Assembly (NCBI RefSeq): GCF_002156385.1
Contig: NZ_MVJM01000001.1
Location: 700,861 to 764,860, forward strand
Reading direction: 5' to 3'
Source of the DNA: Halalkalibacter urbisdiaboli
GTDB taxonomy: Bacteria; Bacillota; Bacilli; Bacillales; Bacillaceae_D
DNA length: 64,000 nucleotides
Part shown: one piece after another, positions 45,411 through 56,008 of the stretch
How the letters are laid out: each line of letters starts with the position of its first letter
How positions within the stretch are numbered: the stretch's first letter is position 1
Notes under the pieces: model-generated
Databases searched by the model: none
Told to the model about the DNA's origin: nothing
What the model saw: only the letters and a program-made list of their open reading frames with translations
Translations under genes and position numbers: made by a program

Positions 45411-45944
45411 TCAATTTAGTGTGAAACAAGTACATAGAACACATTCATGTTCGTCCCATTCTACAAGATTCACCTCAGGATCCAATTTTTTTAAAACCGG
45501 TTCCCAATCACTTTCTTTCATTAGTAATTTCCCATGATAATCAAATGTAATCTCACATACATTATCTTTAAATAAAAAAGTAAGTAATAATGTATTTTCA
45601 AAATCCTTTGAACTGGACGCTGTTAATTGCTTAATGATGCTCTCGCATAAATGCAGTAATTGAGGCTCATGTGAAGCAAAACTTTTGACCTCTCCAATGA
45701 TATCAATATCTAAGTTTAACGCATGGCAGTTCCAATTGTACGTTAATAAATAAACTGCTACAGCAGGAGCTTCCATACTAGAAAGCTTACTTTCATTAAT
45801 TGATTTCTGTGTGACGGTCTCGATGATGGTTTCAATTCGATCATACCGTTTTAACGCCAAATTACCTTTTATTAATTGCATAACGTTTAGCCAATCATGA
45901 CGAGTATGACGAAGTGCTTCTAAGATATCTTTTTGATTAGTCAT
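45411..45944 (-). CDS. spo0B: Sporulation initiation phosphotransferase B
   Basis: A 177-residue phosphorelay protein that passes phosphate from Spo0F to Spo0A. The four-helix-bundle histidine is in LRHTRHDWLNVMQLIKGNLAL (H at RHDWLN). The C-terminal domain is a degenerate ATPase-like fold. ATG 45944 (MTNQKDILEAL) follows GAGGAG; the frame opens 12 codons earlier. In B. subtilis rpmA-spo0B-obg are contiguous; here a chemoreceptor gene lies upstream, so synteny breaks at this point. Confidence 0.92.
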   Translation of the reverse strand: MTNQKDILEALRHTRHDWLNVMQLIKGNLALKRYDRIETIIETVTQKSINESKLSSMEAPAVAVYLLTYNWNCHALNLDIDIIGEVKSFASHEPQLLHLCESIIKQLTASSSKDFENTLLLTFLFKDNVCEITFDYHGKLLMKESDWEPVLKKLDPEVNLVEWDEHECVLCTCFTLN

Positions 45945-46074
45945 CTTGGCTCTCCTCGTCTTTTCTTTGGATTCTGACATGTTTCAACTACAACGATTAT
46001 CTTACCATAACTTGGTCAAGACAGGAACATTAAAGCAAATTTACAACAAAATCTTTAATATATCCAAACAGTTT

Positions 46075-46118
46075 AAGGGTTGTTCTAAGGCTTTAGCAAC
46101 CTTTCAGAACAACCCTAA
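46075..46118 (-). terminator. Hairpin after the chemoreceptor gene
   Basis: AGGGTTGTTCT (46077-46087) pairs with AGAACAACCCT (46106-46116), with an inner AAGG/CCTT. A T-rich run is weak, so efficiency is uncertain. Confidence 0.6.
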
Positions 46119-46128
46119 GTAAAATAAT

Positions 46129-47745
46129 TTAAGACAGCTTAAAGCGTTTGACAATTCGATTTAATGAGTCAGATTCGGTCGAGAGTGTATTCGAATCCTC
46201 AGCTAAGCGATTAACACCTTTCACATGTTTATCTAATGAAGAAACAGTTTCAACGACTTGTTCAGTAAATTGCTCTGCAATCTCATTCACATCTTCAATG
46301 ATTTTCTCTAATTGCTCACCATCCTGCAATACACGACTAGCAAAAGTACGGTTATTCGTAACCGCATTCATCGTTTGTTCGGCTGAATCATTTAGTTTTC
46401 GTATAGCTTGTCCCGCCTGACGAACTACGGCAACCCCATCGTTTATATTATCGCGATTTTCTCGAACTTGTAAGGCAACTTGGTTAATTTCATTTCTTGT
46501 TATATCGAGTGCCTCTAGTATATCGTTAGCAAATAAATTTGTATTTTCCGCGAGCTTCCGAACTTCATCCGCAACAATTGCAAAGCCACGTCCGGCTTCG
46601 CCAGCACGTGCTGCTTCAATGGAAGCATTTAACGCTAACAGATTCGTTTGTTCTGCAATTTTTGTAATTGAAGACACCTTCTCCATTACCTTATCAGTCC
46701 CTTGTGATAAATGAAGCATTTTTTGAGATGAATCTTCTATAACCTCTTTCAATTCATTCATTTTCTTTTCGGATAAATGAATCGCTTTTGTCCCATCATC
46801 TGCAGAAGCGGAGGCATCCTTTGCCATAGATAACGTTGTATTTACTCCGCCTTCCATTTCACGTACATTTAATAACATCGTATTGACCATTGCATGAGCC
46901 GACTGTAATGATGATAGCTGAGTTTCAGAACCAGCTTGAAAATCTTGCATTGTACTAGCAAACTCTTCAAATGCTTTTGATAACTCAGTTGCTCCTACAG
47001 CTTGTGTTTCTGATACTTGATGAACTGAATTTGCTGAATGCTGTAAGTCACTTAAAATATTTCGCATTCCTAGAACGACTTTATTTATCTCAAATCCAAT
47101 TTGATGAAACTCTGTACGGCGGCGATTTTTTATTTCATCGGTTAAATCACCAGCCGATATTTTTCTTGTCAATCGATACCATGAACGAACCTCGATAGTG
47201 ATTACCCTATATATCCAATAACCAATGCTCCCTGTGATCAAAAGAGAGAGAATTAAACTAAACAATAGCGTTTGCGAAAATAGGCCATTCATCCAAGAAA
47301 TCAAGCCAACTAAAAGAATTGGCAATGTTGTTAAAGCTAGGAAAGCAGGAGCCAAAAATGGCCGATGAACAATACGCCCTAGCCTTAAATTAAAGCGCTT
47401 CCCCCCTACCTCTACAATAGGACATGAAACATCAATTAAAAATTCCCCAGTATTTCTTTGATAAGGCTGTAATAAGGTTTCATTAGTATTAGCCGCTTTT
47501 AGACCTACCTCATCTACAAACGCAAACCCCTCACGCAGCCGGTTTGTATGTATATGACTTAATCCAGTCTCGTCGACAATTAATAAATATTCATCTTTAC
47601 CGAGTTGTTCATCTAGAAGCGAATGCAAAGTATGATAATTTGTTTCTATTGAATCAATGCTTTTTAAAATTGGTTCTAATTGCTGAGCGATTTGTTCAAC
47701 TTTTCTCTTAGCATGCTTTTCTACTGCTCTAGTTTGATTACTCAC
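46129..47745 (-). CDS. Methyl-accepting chemotaxis protein with N-terminal soluble sensor
   Basis: A 538-residue chemoreceptor. Residues ~1-130 are soluble: a helical segment followed by a Cache/PAS-like domain ([44 protein letters not shown]). Two membrane helices follow (about 133-152 and 156-180), then HAMP ([16 protein letters not shown]) and the signalling domain with the conserved hairpin [41 protein letters not shown]. No membrane helix precedes the sensor, so it should be in the cytoplasm, sensing an internal ligand. GTG start with AAAGGGGAG. Confidence 0.88.
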   Translation of the reverse strand: MSNQTRAVEKHAKRKVEQIAQQLEPILKSIDSIETNYHTLHSLLDEQLGKDEYLLIVDETGLSHIHTNRLREGFAFVDEVGLKAANTNETLLQPYQRNTGEFLIDVSCPIVEVGGKRFNLRLGRIVHRPFLAPAFLALTTLPILLVGLISWMNGLFSQTLLFSLILSLLITGSIGYWIYRVITIEVRSWYRLTRKISAGDLTDEIKNRRRTEFHQIGFEINKVVLGMRNILSDLQHSANSVHQVSETQAVGATELSKAFEEFASTMQDFQAGSETQLSSLQSAHAMVNTMLLNVREMEGGVNTTLSMAKDASASADDGTKAIHLSEKKMNELKEVIEDSSQKMLHLSQGTDKVMEKVSSITKIAEQTNLLALNASIEAARAGEAGRGFAIVADEVRKLAENTNLFANDILEALDITRNEINQVALQVRENRDNINDGVAVVRQAGQAIRKLNDSAEQTMNAVTNNRTFASRVLQDGEQLEKIIEDVNEIAEQFTEQVVETVSSLDKHVKGVNRLAEDSNTLSTESDSLNRIVKRFKLS

Positions 47746-47855
47746 AATAAACTCCCCTTTCTTCTTCCTATTATTATATCTAATATTCGAAATGTTTTAA
47801 ATATAATTAATCATTAGTTTGAAAAGGGGATTGTATAACAATTACAAGCAAGATG

Positions 47856-47890
47856 AAAAAACCCGTAATGAAAAATTTTCATTACAGGTT
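47856..47890 (-). terminator. Terminator of hemEHY
   Basis: Minus-strand AACCTGTAATGAAAA and TTTTCATTACGGGTT form a hairpin followed by TTTTTC, 5-10 nt after the hemY stop. Confidence 0.85.
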
Positions 47891-47895
47891 GAATA

Positions 47896-49314
47896 TTACA
47901 TATTTCGTAAAATGGAATCTACTGCGTCTTCACCTTGGTCAATACAATCTGGTAGCCCAATTCCTTCAAATCCAGCACCAGCTAAATGTAGTCCTTGTAA
48001 ATGACGCGCAATATCCTCTTTTATTTTTGCCAATTTATATGTATGACCAACATGATACTGTGGCATTGATTCTTTCCAACGAGTGACTTTATAAAATAAC
48101 GGGGAATCATTAATCTCCATAATCCCTTGCAAATCCCGAAGAACCGTCGCAACTATTTCCTCATCGCTTTTATCAACAATATCAGCATCATCCGGTCTCC
48201 CTACGTAACACCTTAATAGAACATGACCTTCTGGAGTTGAATGTGGCCATTTTTTATGTGTCCAAGTACATGCCGTAATACTATAATCGCTTTTTCTTGA
48301 TACAACAAATCCAGTTCCCTTATAAGGATTGTGAACAGCTTCTTTTTTATAGGCTAATGCAATCGTTGCAACAGAGGTTGCCTCCATATTCTCTAGATAC
48401 TTAAAAAACGGATATGTATTTAATAAGCTCGCTGTAATATGGGGAGCTGTGGTGATAATGACATCATCAAATTCCTTACTAGTTCCATCCTCAAACAAAA
48501 GCTCAAAGACGTCTCCCTTTTTTTCTACTTTTTTAATCGATGTTTGCAAATGAATAGCTGTCGGACTCAATTGAGCTTCTATTGCATCTACAAAAGACTT
48601 CAGACCGTGTTTAAAAGTGAGAAACATCCCTTTTTTAGGTTTTGACTCTGCTGAATTTTCCTGTTGCTTTCCACGCGTTTGTTTCATTCCTTTAATGAGG
48701 CTCTGGTGCTTTTCTTCAATTTGTTGAAATTGAGGAAACGTAGCCTGCAAGCTTAGTCGATCAATATTCCCTGCATAAATCCCTGATAAAAGTGGTTCAA
48801 TTAAGTGATCAACGACTTCATTTCCAAGACGTTTCCTAAAAAAATGGCCCACAGATATATCTTCATTTTTTTCAGTAGTCTTTGGCAAGATAAAATCACC
48901 AAGGGCTCGAATTTTTCCAAGTGGCGAAAAGAGCTTAGTTAGGGCAAAGGGCGTCAGTTCTGTTGGGATACCCATAATGGCTCCACCCGGAATTGGATGA
49001 AGTATCCCTTCCTTTAAAATATAGGCTTGACCTGTGTCATTGTGAATAAAATCATGTTCTAATCCAACTTCACGTGCCAGTCTTGACATACTCTCTTTTC
49101 TAGCAAGAAAAGAATCAGGGCCTTTTTCAATTACAAACCCATCTGTATAGTCAGTTTGGATTTTTCCGCCTAATTGATGACCTGCCTCATATAGTTCATA
49201 TTCGATTGGTAACTGAGATTCTTTTATTGATTTCTCAAGTTTAAACGCCGCAGCTAGACCCGTTATCCCGCCACCAATTATCGCCACTCGTTTTTTATCA
49301 TTCACAGCGCTCAC
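47896..49314 (-). CDS. hemY: Coproporphyrinogen III / protoporphyrinogen oxidase (HemY/CgoX)
   Basis: A 472-residue FAD enzyme. In Gram-positives HemY oxidises coproporphyrinogen III to coproporphyrin III. FAD binding is at [18 protein letters not shown] and [16 protein letters not shown]; the C-terminal FAD motif is [24 protein letters not shown] start overlaps the hemH stop by 4 nt. Last gene of hemEHY. Confidence 0.95.
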   Translation of the reverse strand: MSAVNDKKRVAIIGGGITGLAAAFKLEKSIKESQLPIEYELYEAGHQLGGKIQTDYTDGFVIEKGPDSFLARKESMSRLAREVGLEHDFIHNDTGQAYILKEGILHPIPGGAIMGIPTELTPFALTKLFSPLGKIRALGDFILPKTTEKNEDISVGHFFRKRLGNEVVDHLIEPLLSGIYAGNIDRLSLQATFPQFQQIEEKHQSLIKGMKQTRGKQQENSAESKPKKGMFLTFKHGLKSFVDAIEAQLSPTAIHLQTSIKKVEKKGDVFELLFEDGTSKEFDDVIITTAPHITASLLNTYPFFKYLENMEATSVATIALAYKKEAVHNPYKGTGFVVSRKSDYSITACTWTHKKWPHSTPEGHVLLRCYVGRPDDADIVDKSDEEIVATVLRDLQGIMEINDSPLFYKVTRWKESMPQYHVGHTYKLAKIKEDIARHLQGLHLAGAGFEGIGLPDCIDQGEDAVDSILRNM

Positions 49315-50243
49315 TCTTTCTCTGTTAGCTTTTTCTTAACTACTGTAGCTAAACAATCAAGAAATTCTCTTTTTGCATTTGGCATTTCAGGACGATAATA
49401 GTTCATCCCAAGTTCATCCGTTACAGCCTTACATTCAATATCGTTATCGTATAGAACTTCAAGATGGTCTGCAACAAATCCGACTGGGCAATAAACGATT
49501 GAAGTATATCCATGTTTTTCATACAAATCACGTGTCAAATCTTGTACATCAGGTCCGATCCAAGGCTCAGGTGTGTTTCCTTCACTTTGCCACCCAATTG
49601 TATAATTCGTTATACCGGCTTCTGCAGCAATTAAGTCAGCTGTTTCCTGAAGTTGATTCGGATATGGGTCACCTGCTGCAATAATTTTCTCTGGTAAACT
49701 ATGAGCTGAGAAAATAACACATGCTTTTTCCTTATCCTTAATCTCTTTTACTGTTTCTTTAATTTGTTCTGCCCAATACTGAATAAACTTTGGCTCTTTG
49801 TACCAGCTCTCAACGCTATGAATTACTGGTCCACCAATCTTTTCTGACTCTTCATGTGCACGGCCATTATATGACTTCACACTAAACGTCGAGAAGTGTG
49901 GGGCAAGCACAATACTGACCGCTTCCTCTATCCCATCATCTTTCATTTGTTGGACCGCTTCTTCAACAAATGGCTCAATATGTTTAAGACCTAGATAGGA
50001 CTTAAACTCATAGCCAGCCATTTCTTCATTTAGGAGAGCCTCAAGACCATACGCTTGGTCTTCGGTAATTTTCGCCAATGGACTAATACCACCAATTGCT
50101 TCATAACGTTCAGTGAGTTCATCAAGTGCCTCTTCAGATGGTTTTCTTCCTCTACGAATATGTGTATAATAAGGCTCTATTTCTTCCTTACTTCGTGGTG
50201 TCCCATATGCCATAACTAGCAGTCCATATTTTTTTTTCTTCAC
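49311..50243 (-). CDS. hemH: Coproporphyrin ferrochelatase
   Basis: HemH/CpfC (310 residues) inserts iron into the porphyrin. Motifs are [28 protein letters not shown] (in part), [21 protein letters not shown], the catalytic histidine region [12 protein letters not shown], and [23 protein letters not shown] start with GGGGTGGAG. Confidence 0.97.
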   Translation of the reverse strand: MKKKKYGLLVMAYGTPRSKEEIEPYYTHIRRGRKPSEEALDELTERYEAIGGISPLAKITEDQAYGLEALLNEEMAGYEFKSYLGLKHIEPFVEEAVQQMKDDGIEEAVSIVLAPHFSTFSVKSYNGRAHEESEKIGGPVIHSVESWYKEPKFIQYWAEQIKETVKEIKDKEKACVIFSAHSLPEKIIAAGDPYPNQLQETADLIAAEAGITNYTIGWQSEGNTPEPWIGPDVQDLTRDLYEKHGYTSIVYCPVGFVADHLEVLYDNDIECKAVTDELGMNYYRPEMPNAKREFLDCLATVVKKKLTEKE

Positions 50244-50264
50244 TTCTACTCCACCCCTTTTTAT

Positions 50265-51296
50265 TTACATATTTCTCGCAGAATACTCATGAACAAAAGC
50301 CGTTAATCGCTTTAAAGTATCAGGATTTACTTCAGGAAATACTCCGTGACCGAGATTAAATATAAAATGATTTGATTGTAGTCCCTGGTCTAAAATCTCT
50401 TTTGTACGTTCTTCAATAACAGACCATGGTGAAAGTAAAATAGCCGGATCTAGATTCCCTTGCAAGGTCTTCTTAATCCCAAGATTACGAGCTTCGTTTA
50501 TTGATAAACGCCAATCTAAGCCAACAACATCTAATGGGAGGTCATTCCACTCCTGTGCAAGATGACTTGCACCTACTCCAAACATAATAAGCGGAACATT
50601 CTCTCCTTTTAGTGCTGAAAATATCTTGTTCATCACAGGCTTCACAAACGTTCGGTAATCCGTTACATTTAACGTCCCAACCCAAGAATCAAAAATTTGT
50701 ATTGCTTGTGCTCCAGCTTTAATTTGAGATTTTACATATGTAATCGTCATCTCACCAAGTTTATCCATTAACAAATGCCATGCTTCTGGTTCAGCATACA
50801 TAAATGCCTTCGTTTTATTGTAATTTTTCGATGGACCTCCTTCTATCATATAGCTTGCTAATGTAAAGGGAGCTCCTCCGAAACTAATAAGCGGAACTGT
50901 TAATTGTTCACGCAGTAGCTTAATCGTATCAAGAACATAAGGAACATCATCCTCTGGAGTAATCGTTCCTAATTTTTCAACATCACCTTTAGAACGAATT
51001 GGATTCTCAATAACTGGTCCAATTCCCGACTTAATTTCAACATCAACCCCGATTGCTGGTAATGGTGTCATAATATCTTTATAAAGAATCGCCGCATCAT
51101 TGTTATATTGATCTACCGGTAATTTTGTTACATACGCACAAAGCTCAGGCTGATGAGTAATTTCAAACAATGAATATTTTTCTTTTATTTTTCGATACTC
51201 TGGTTGGGAACGTCCAGCCTGTCTCATATACCAAACTGGTACTTGAGATTGCGCTTCCCCTCTACAAGCCTTTAAAAAATTATCATTAAACGTCAT
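50265..51296 (-). CDS. hemE: Uroporphyrinogen decarboxylase
   Basis: HemE (343 residues) decarboxylates uroporphyrinogen III to coproporphyrinogen III. The N-terminal signature [17 protein letters not shown] and the motif [15 protein letters not shown] are intact, as is [14 protein letters not shown]. First gene of hemEHY. Confidence 0.97.
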   Translation of the reverse strand: MTFNDNFLKACRGEAQSQVPVWYMRQAGRSQPEYRKIKEKYSLFEITHQPELCAYVTKLPVDQYNNDAAILYKDIMTPLPAIGVDVEIKSGIGPVIENPIRSKGDVEKLGTITPEDDVPYVLDTIKLLREQLTVPLISFGGAPFTLASYMIEGGPSKNYNKTKAFMYAEPEAWHLLMDKLGEMTITYVKSQIKAGAQAIQIFDSWVGTLNVTDYRTFVKPVMNKIFSALKGENVPLIMFGVGASHLAQEWNDLPLDVVGLDWRLSINEARNLGIKKTLQGNLDPAILLSPWSVIEERTKEILDQGLQSNHFIFNLGHGVFPEVNPDTLKRLTAFVHEYSARNM

Positions 51297-51644
51297 TTTG
51301 CCACACCTTTCCTACCTCATATGTCCTATTCTAATCGAAGCTGTACAAAAAATCATTTTTCACATACTTCTACTATAATGACCGACTTTATCACTGTATA
51401 GAACTCAAATCAAACTGTCATAAATTTGATGAAACTTTATGACCAATTTTCACTTTTGTTTTAAGGAATAACGTAAGACCTTAAACAATATTGTAAAAAA
51501 GAGGTAACCGAAAGAGGCTACCTCTCTGAAAGTTATTTCCACATTGAACGAATGAACTTATTCAAACATTCTCATTCACACTATAACACTTATCTCTTTA
51601 TGGTTTTACCCTTACGTACGACTGTTAAATCTCAGTCCATCAAT
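51297..51644. other. Intergenic region between pbpF and hemE
   Basis: Apart from the pbpF terminator (51494-51526), nothing firm is seen. A TATAGT-like hexamer lies on the minus strand near 51373-51380 and could belong to a hemE promoter, but no good -35 was found. Confidence 0.4.
51494..51526 (-). terminator. Terminator of pbpF
   Basis: Minus-strand AGAGGTAgCC..GGtTACCTCT stem followed by TTTTTTAC, about 120 nt after the pbpF stop. Confidence 0.75.
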
Positions 51645-53789
51645 TTAATGAAAGCCAAACCGAAACGAGACGTCAGCTTGATTTGACGCTTCTCCCGCTC
51701 GCCTTGTTGTAGAATCATAGGGGACGACTTCATATGTTTTTGTTAAAAACGGATTCGGGCGCGGGACGATAAATTGATGATCGCCGACTACTGTTGCCAA
51801 TTGTTGGCGTTCCCCTTTATAGACTTCATAAACGTTGTAATGGACACGAGTATCATTCATGCCTGTCCATGTTAGTTTTACACTCATGAGTCCTTTTCCT
51901 CCCATTGAAAGGGTCGCAGTTAAATCATCAATCTTCGTCATTCGGACAGGTGGGGAAAGCTCATCAACGCCATCAGGTTTTTGGAACGAAACTTCTCGTT
52001 TAATGGCTTGGTCCCCGTTAAGAATATCCTTAAATAATACAGTAGGATACGAGCTTCCTCCGCTTAGAAATTGCTCTGACGTTGTTGTATCATACCCCAT
52101 CCATACCGCACCAACTACTGAAGGGGTATAGCCCACAAACCAGGCATCCTTGGCACCACCTTTTACGCCTGTATATGAAGTTGTTCCCGTTTTTCCAGCT
52201 AACGGAATATCAATATTGCCACTTTTCCCAGTTCCTTCTTGAACAACCGCTTCTAGCATTCTCGTCATATTCCAAGCGGTTTGTAGAGAAATGACCTCTT
52301 TTTCCTCTTGGTTTACTCCTGCCATCCACTTTCCTTGCTGGTCATAAATAGCCGTAATAAAATATGGTTCGATCATCTTTCCCTCATGAGCAAACGCACG
52401 ATAAGCCTTTGTCATTTCCAAAGGTGTAACACCCTCTTGTAATCCACCTAAGCCAAGTGCCAGCCCTCGATCTGGGATAGCAAGCTCAAAACCCTCAAGC
52501 TGTTTAATTGAACGGTCGATTCCAATTTCATTTAACAGCCATACTGTCGGGGCATTTAGTGAATGCGTTATTGCATCATAGAGTGTTACTTCCCCAGCAT
52601 ACGTATCATTGTAATTTCGTGGAGAATATCCAGCGTAGTCCAATCGTTCATCTCGGAGTAAAGAATAAGGATGGAATGCGCCTTCTTCTAGTGCAGGCGC
52701 AAAAACGGCTAACGGTTTAAATACTGAGCCAGGCTGCCGTTTTACATTTACTCGATTTATGCCACGTCTAACATAATCTCTGCCCCCCTGAGCAGCAAGC
52801 ACCCCTCCTGATTCAATATCCATTAACACAAAGGCAGCCTCTGCGTCCTGATTATCTACAGGAAAATATTCATTGTCCCTTATTAATGAGTACGAATGCT
52901 CTTGTAATGACTGTTTCATCGGGATTACAATGGTATATCCACCTGTTAGGAGCTCTTCATTTGAGAATTGATAGCGCAGTTGTGCTTCATCGATGACCAT
53001 GTCAATATAAGTTAAATAGGATTTCTCCTCGGTAAAGCGATTCACATCGATCGAAAGTGTTCTACCACGGTATCGTTTCACCTGCTCAGCTGTTAAATTG
53101 CCTCTTTTCTCCATAGCTCCTAAAACGACATCGCGACGTTGTTTGCTCTTATCCGGATGATTAATAGGAGAATACGCATTTGGTGCCTTCACCATTCCAG
53201 CAAGGAGTGCCCCCTGCTCTACTGTTAACTCATTTACACCCTTGTTAAAATATAGAGAGGCCGCTGCTTGTATTCCATAAGCTTCATGACCAAAATAGAT
53301 CCGATTTAAATACATTTCTAAAAGTTCATTTTTACTGTAACGTCTTTCCAGATTCATGGCTATAAGCACTTCTTTTGTTTTACGAAGCCACGTTTTATCA
53401 TTTGTTAGAAAGACATTTTTAGCAAGCTGTTGTGTAATCGTACTTCCACCTTCAACTTTTGCCCCTGCAACAATATCCCGATAAAGGGCACGTGCAATTG
53501 CTCGTATATCAATTCCTTGATGGTTGTAGAACCTTGTATCTTCGACTGCAACGAATGCTTCTTGAACATGAACAGGGACTACGGCTAAGGATATCTTTTC
53601 TCTGTTCTCTATAAACAATCTTGTAATGATATTCCCTTCCTCATCAACAATTTTTGTTGTTGTATCCATTACTAATTTCTTATCATCAATCACATAGTTC
53701 CCTAAAAGAATAATCAAAACGAAAAGTACTAAACTTACAAACACCATACCTGCTAAAAAACTTGTACCAATTAAAAGCTTCTTCTTCAA
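51645..53789 (-). CDS. pbpF: Class A penicillin-binding protein PBP1F
   Basis: A bifunctional peptidoglycan synthase, 714 residues. After one membrane anchor (residues ~6-32) comes the GT51 glycosyltransferase domain (FVAVEDTRFYNHQGID, EGGSTITQQLAKN, ERRYSKNELLEMYLNRIYFG) and a transpeptidase domain with SVFK, SxN (HSLNAPTVW) and KTGTTS. A ~90-residue fibronectin-like tail follows (MSVKLTWTGMNDTRVHYNVY). TTG start behind GGAGGTGG. In B. subtilis pbpF, expressed in the forespore, also lies by hemEHY. Confidence 0.93.
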   Translation of the reverse strand: MKKKLLIGTSFLAGMVFVSLVLFVLIILLGNYVIDDKKLVMDTTTKIVDEEGNIITRLFIENREKISLAVVPVHVQEAFVAVEDTRFYNHQGIDIRAIARALYRDIVAGAKVEGGSTITQQLAKNVFLTNDKTWLRKTKEVLIAMNLERRYSKNELLEMYLNRIYFGHEAYGIQAAASLYFNKGVNELTVEQGALLAGMVKAPNAYSPINHPDKSKQRRDVVLGAMEKRGNLTAEQVKRYRGRTLSIDVNRFTEEKSYLTYIDMVIDEAQLRYQFSNEELLTGGYTIVIPMKQSLQEHSYSLIRDNEYFPVDNQDAEAAFVLMDIESGGVLAAQGGRDYVRRGINRVNVKRQPGSVFKPLAVFAPALEEGAFHPYSLLRDERLDYAGYSPRNYNDTYAGEVTLYDAITHSLNAPTVWLLNEIGIDRSIKQLEGFELAIPDRGLALGLGGLQEGVTPLEMTKAYRAFAHEGKMIEPYFITAIYDQQGKWMAGVNQEEKEVISLQTAWNMTRMLEAVVQEGTGKSGNIDIPLAGKTGTTSYTGVKGGAKDAWFVGYTPSVVGAVWMGYDTTTSEQFLSGGSSYPTVLFKDILNGDQAIKREVSFQKPDGVDELSPPVRMTKIDDLTATLSMGGKGLMSVKLTWTGMNDTRVHYNVYEVYKGERQQLATVVGDHQFIVPRPNPFLTKTYEVVPYDSTTRRAGEASNQADVSFRFGFH

Positions 53790-53950
53790 TCTACCACCTC
53801 CATATAGGTGATTCTTAATAGTATACCCGTTAATTCAGAGTGAAAAACCAAAAACCTCATTCTCTCGAGGGTATTCGACAGCTCCATTCCTATTTACGTC
53901 TATATTATGAATTAGTTACGTAATCAACAGAACTTCACCTTTTTATCTTC

Positions 53951-53998
53951 AAAAAAAAGAGTATTGTAGTAGGGTTTAACCCTATACAATACTCTTAA
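53951..53998 (-). terminator. Terminator of the GntR-ABC operon
   Basis: Minus-strand AGAGTATTGTATAGGGTT / AACCCTACTACAATACTCT stem followed by eight T. Confidence 0.85.
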
Positions 53999-54010
53999 TA
54001 TGATTCAACC

Positions 54011-56008
54011 TTAAAATAATGAACTAATTTCCTCTGGTGTTTTCCCTTTTGGAAAGACACCGTAAAACTCCTCACCATGTACAGTTTTAAACAGTACATA
54101 GTACTGCCCAAAACTGTAGGAACTGTAGTGATTTAAAGCTAGTTCAACAATTTCCTTGTCCTTGACCTCAATCTTTTGCTCATCTTTTACTGGAGAATGT
54201 CTATCTGGATTAAAGACTTGACTCGGATGTAACCATAGCTCGTTTCCTTCAGAAATATGAGCAAACGTAACAGATTCAATATCTTCCGGTAAAATTAGAA
54301 TTTCCTCGGTATAACCCTTCTCATCTAACCAGTTATTCACCAGATTAAATGATTTTTCTAAAGAGTAGGCCCGAACTTCTTCATTATACATCCCGTGTTG
54401 GCTTGCAATATTCTCGACATTAGCAGGTAAGAAATAGAAGGTAGCCCAATCAGCAGTTTGATCCATTATGTCATCGTAGCTCATAGCTCGAAGCTCTTCT
54501 TTTAAAAGCTGCTGTAGCTCTTCAATTTCCTCTTTATCAGTAATCACGACGCGTCGCTCAATTTGGTTAGATGAGATCGTTAACTGGTCCATTTCCATGT
54601 CAAGCTGTTCTAAATGAAAATGCTTGTTCTTGTAATAATCAGATTCAATTATAGTGGCAAGTTCCTCTTTAATCATATCCTTTTCTACTAAGTACTCTCG
54701 AATAAGAGTGCCTCCATTTTTCAGCTTGTAGGCAATAACATTACTATAAAAATTAGGGTTATTCGGACTGGGCGTTGATGGTCTATTCGTTACGATTGAC
54801 TCATGTAACGTTCTAACGTTTTCCACCAATTCAGGGTCATCTATAAACACCGATTCCCCCCTTTTTTCTGCTTCTCGTAATTCATAGAAATGTTCCCCAT
54901 AATACACACTTTCTATCTTTTCAAGTTCTGGCACTCTCGTTTCAAACCCTACTATATCCATTTTGACAGCTACACATAGAATAACTACAACAACAGCAAA
55001 GCTCCCATATTCAACTAAAGAACGTAATGAGAAGATTCTCCATGTTTTCTTTAAAATCATATCAGCAACGAAGTAACCTAATATCGATCCGGTAATATAA
55101 CCAAATACAATCCAACCAATATGATTATTCATTGAGAAATAAGAACCCGCTACTAACATCGCACAAAAAGTCACACCATACTTAAATACAGGTCTTAACG
55201 GTTGAAAGGTAATCGTCTGGGTAGCCATTTCAATATGTCTAAATCGATAAAGCACATAACCCAAAACTACAAACACTACTAAAAATACTAGATAAAGAAC
55301 TACATCCATTCCTGTTAAAGGATTTCTCTGTATTTCGGCAAGATGAAGTAGAGGTGACCATGTCGTTGCACCATCATAAATAAAATGTTGCTCTGAATAA
55401 CCATATAAGAAAATCTTTAGATGCTGATTAATCAAGACAAGGAAACCTGCCGGTAATATTAAGAAAATAAAAGTTAGAATACCTTGAGCGACAGAGACGC
55501 CCGTTAGCATCCCAACAAAAGTTGAAAAGACGAAAATAAAAACCGTAAACAAACTAACAATTAGGACCCAACTCCATACATCCTCCTGTGTTAGTAAACT
55601 TCCAACTGGCGCGACATTCATAACAATCGCGGTAATGAGTGCAGTTAACCAAACTGGGAAAAGGAGCATAACAAACCCACTAAAAAGATGATTAACATAT
55701 AAGGGACCTCTCCGAATAGGCAAACTATGACTCAAATCTGCAGATGACTTTTGCTGCATATAACGAAACAGAAAAATTCCCGCAATGATAGGTGTACCAA
55801 TAATAAAGAGGACTTGAATTTCCCATTCAATCATAAATAGATTTTCGATATGTGCATATCGATATTTGATTCCTTCTTCCTCCATTCGTAGCATTTGAAG
55901 AGGAAGAGAGAATAGGAGACCTATTAAAAAGATAATACCTATCCAGCCATGCTGCTTAAAATCCTGCTTAATGATTCCTAGGTTAAATAAGGATGTTTTC
56001 GATGGCAT
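54011..56008 (-). CDS. ABC transporter permease, GntR-associated
   Basis: A 665-residue permease. Residues ~20-330 contain about nine membrane helices of ABC-2 type (GWIGIIFLIGLLFSLPLQ, IQVLFIIGTPIIAGIFLF, VMLLFPVWLTALITAIVMN, and others). The last ~300 residues are a soluble, probably extracytoplasmic domain (EKIESVYYGEHFYELREAEKRGE on) with many acidic residues. ATG 56008 after GGGGGGAA is used. It overlaps the ATPase gene by 26 nt. Layout matches YtrABCD-like systems, which often respond to cell-wall antibiotics; substrate unknown. Confidence 0.8.
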   Translation of the reverse strand: MPSKTSLFNLGIIKQDFKQHGWIGIIFLIGLLFSLPLQMLRMEEEGIKYRYAHIENLFMIEWEIQVLFIIGTPIIAGIFLFRYMQQKSSADLSHSLPIRRGPLYVNHLFSGFVMLLFPVWLTALITAIVMNVAPVGSLLTQEDVWSWVLIVSLFTVFIFVFSTFVGMLTGVSVAQGILTFIFLILPAGFLVLINQHLKIFLYGYSEQHFIYDGATTWSPLLHLAEIQRNPLTGMDVVLYLVFLVVFVVLGYVLYRFRHIEMATQTITFQPLRPVFKYGVTFCAMLVAGSYFSMNNHIGWIVFGYITGSILGYFVADMILKKTWRIFSLRSLVEYGSFAVVVVILCVAVKMDIVGFETRVPELEKIESVYYGEHFYELREAEKRGESVFIDDPELVENVRTLHESIVTNRPSTPSPNNPNFYSNVIAYKLKNGGTLIREYLVEKDMIKEELATIIESDYYKNKHFHLEQLDMEMDQLTISSNQIERRVVITDKEEIEELQQLLKEELRAMSYDDIMDQTADWATFYFLPANVENIASQHGMYNEEVRAYSLEKSFNLVNNWLDEKGYTEEILILPEDIESVTFAHISEGNELWLHPSQVFNPDRHSPVKDEQKIEVKDKEIVELALNHYSSYSFGQYYVLFKTVHGEEFYGVFPKGKTPEEISSLF

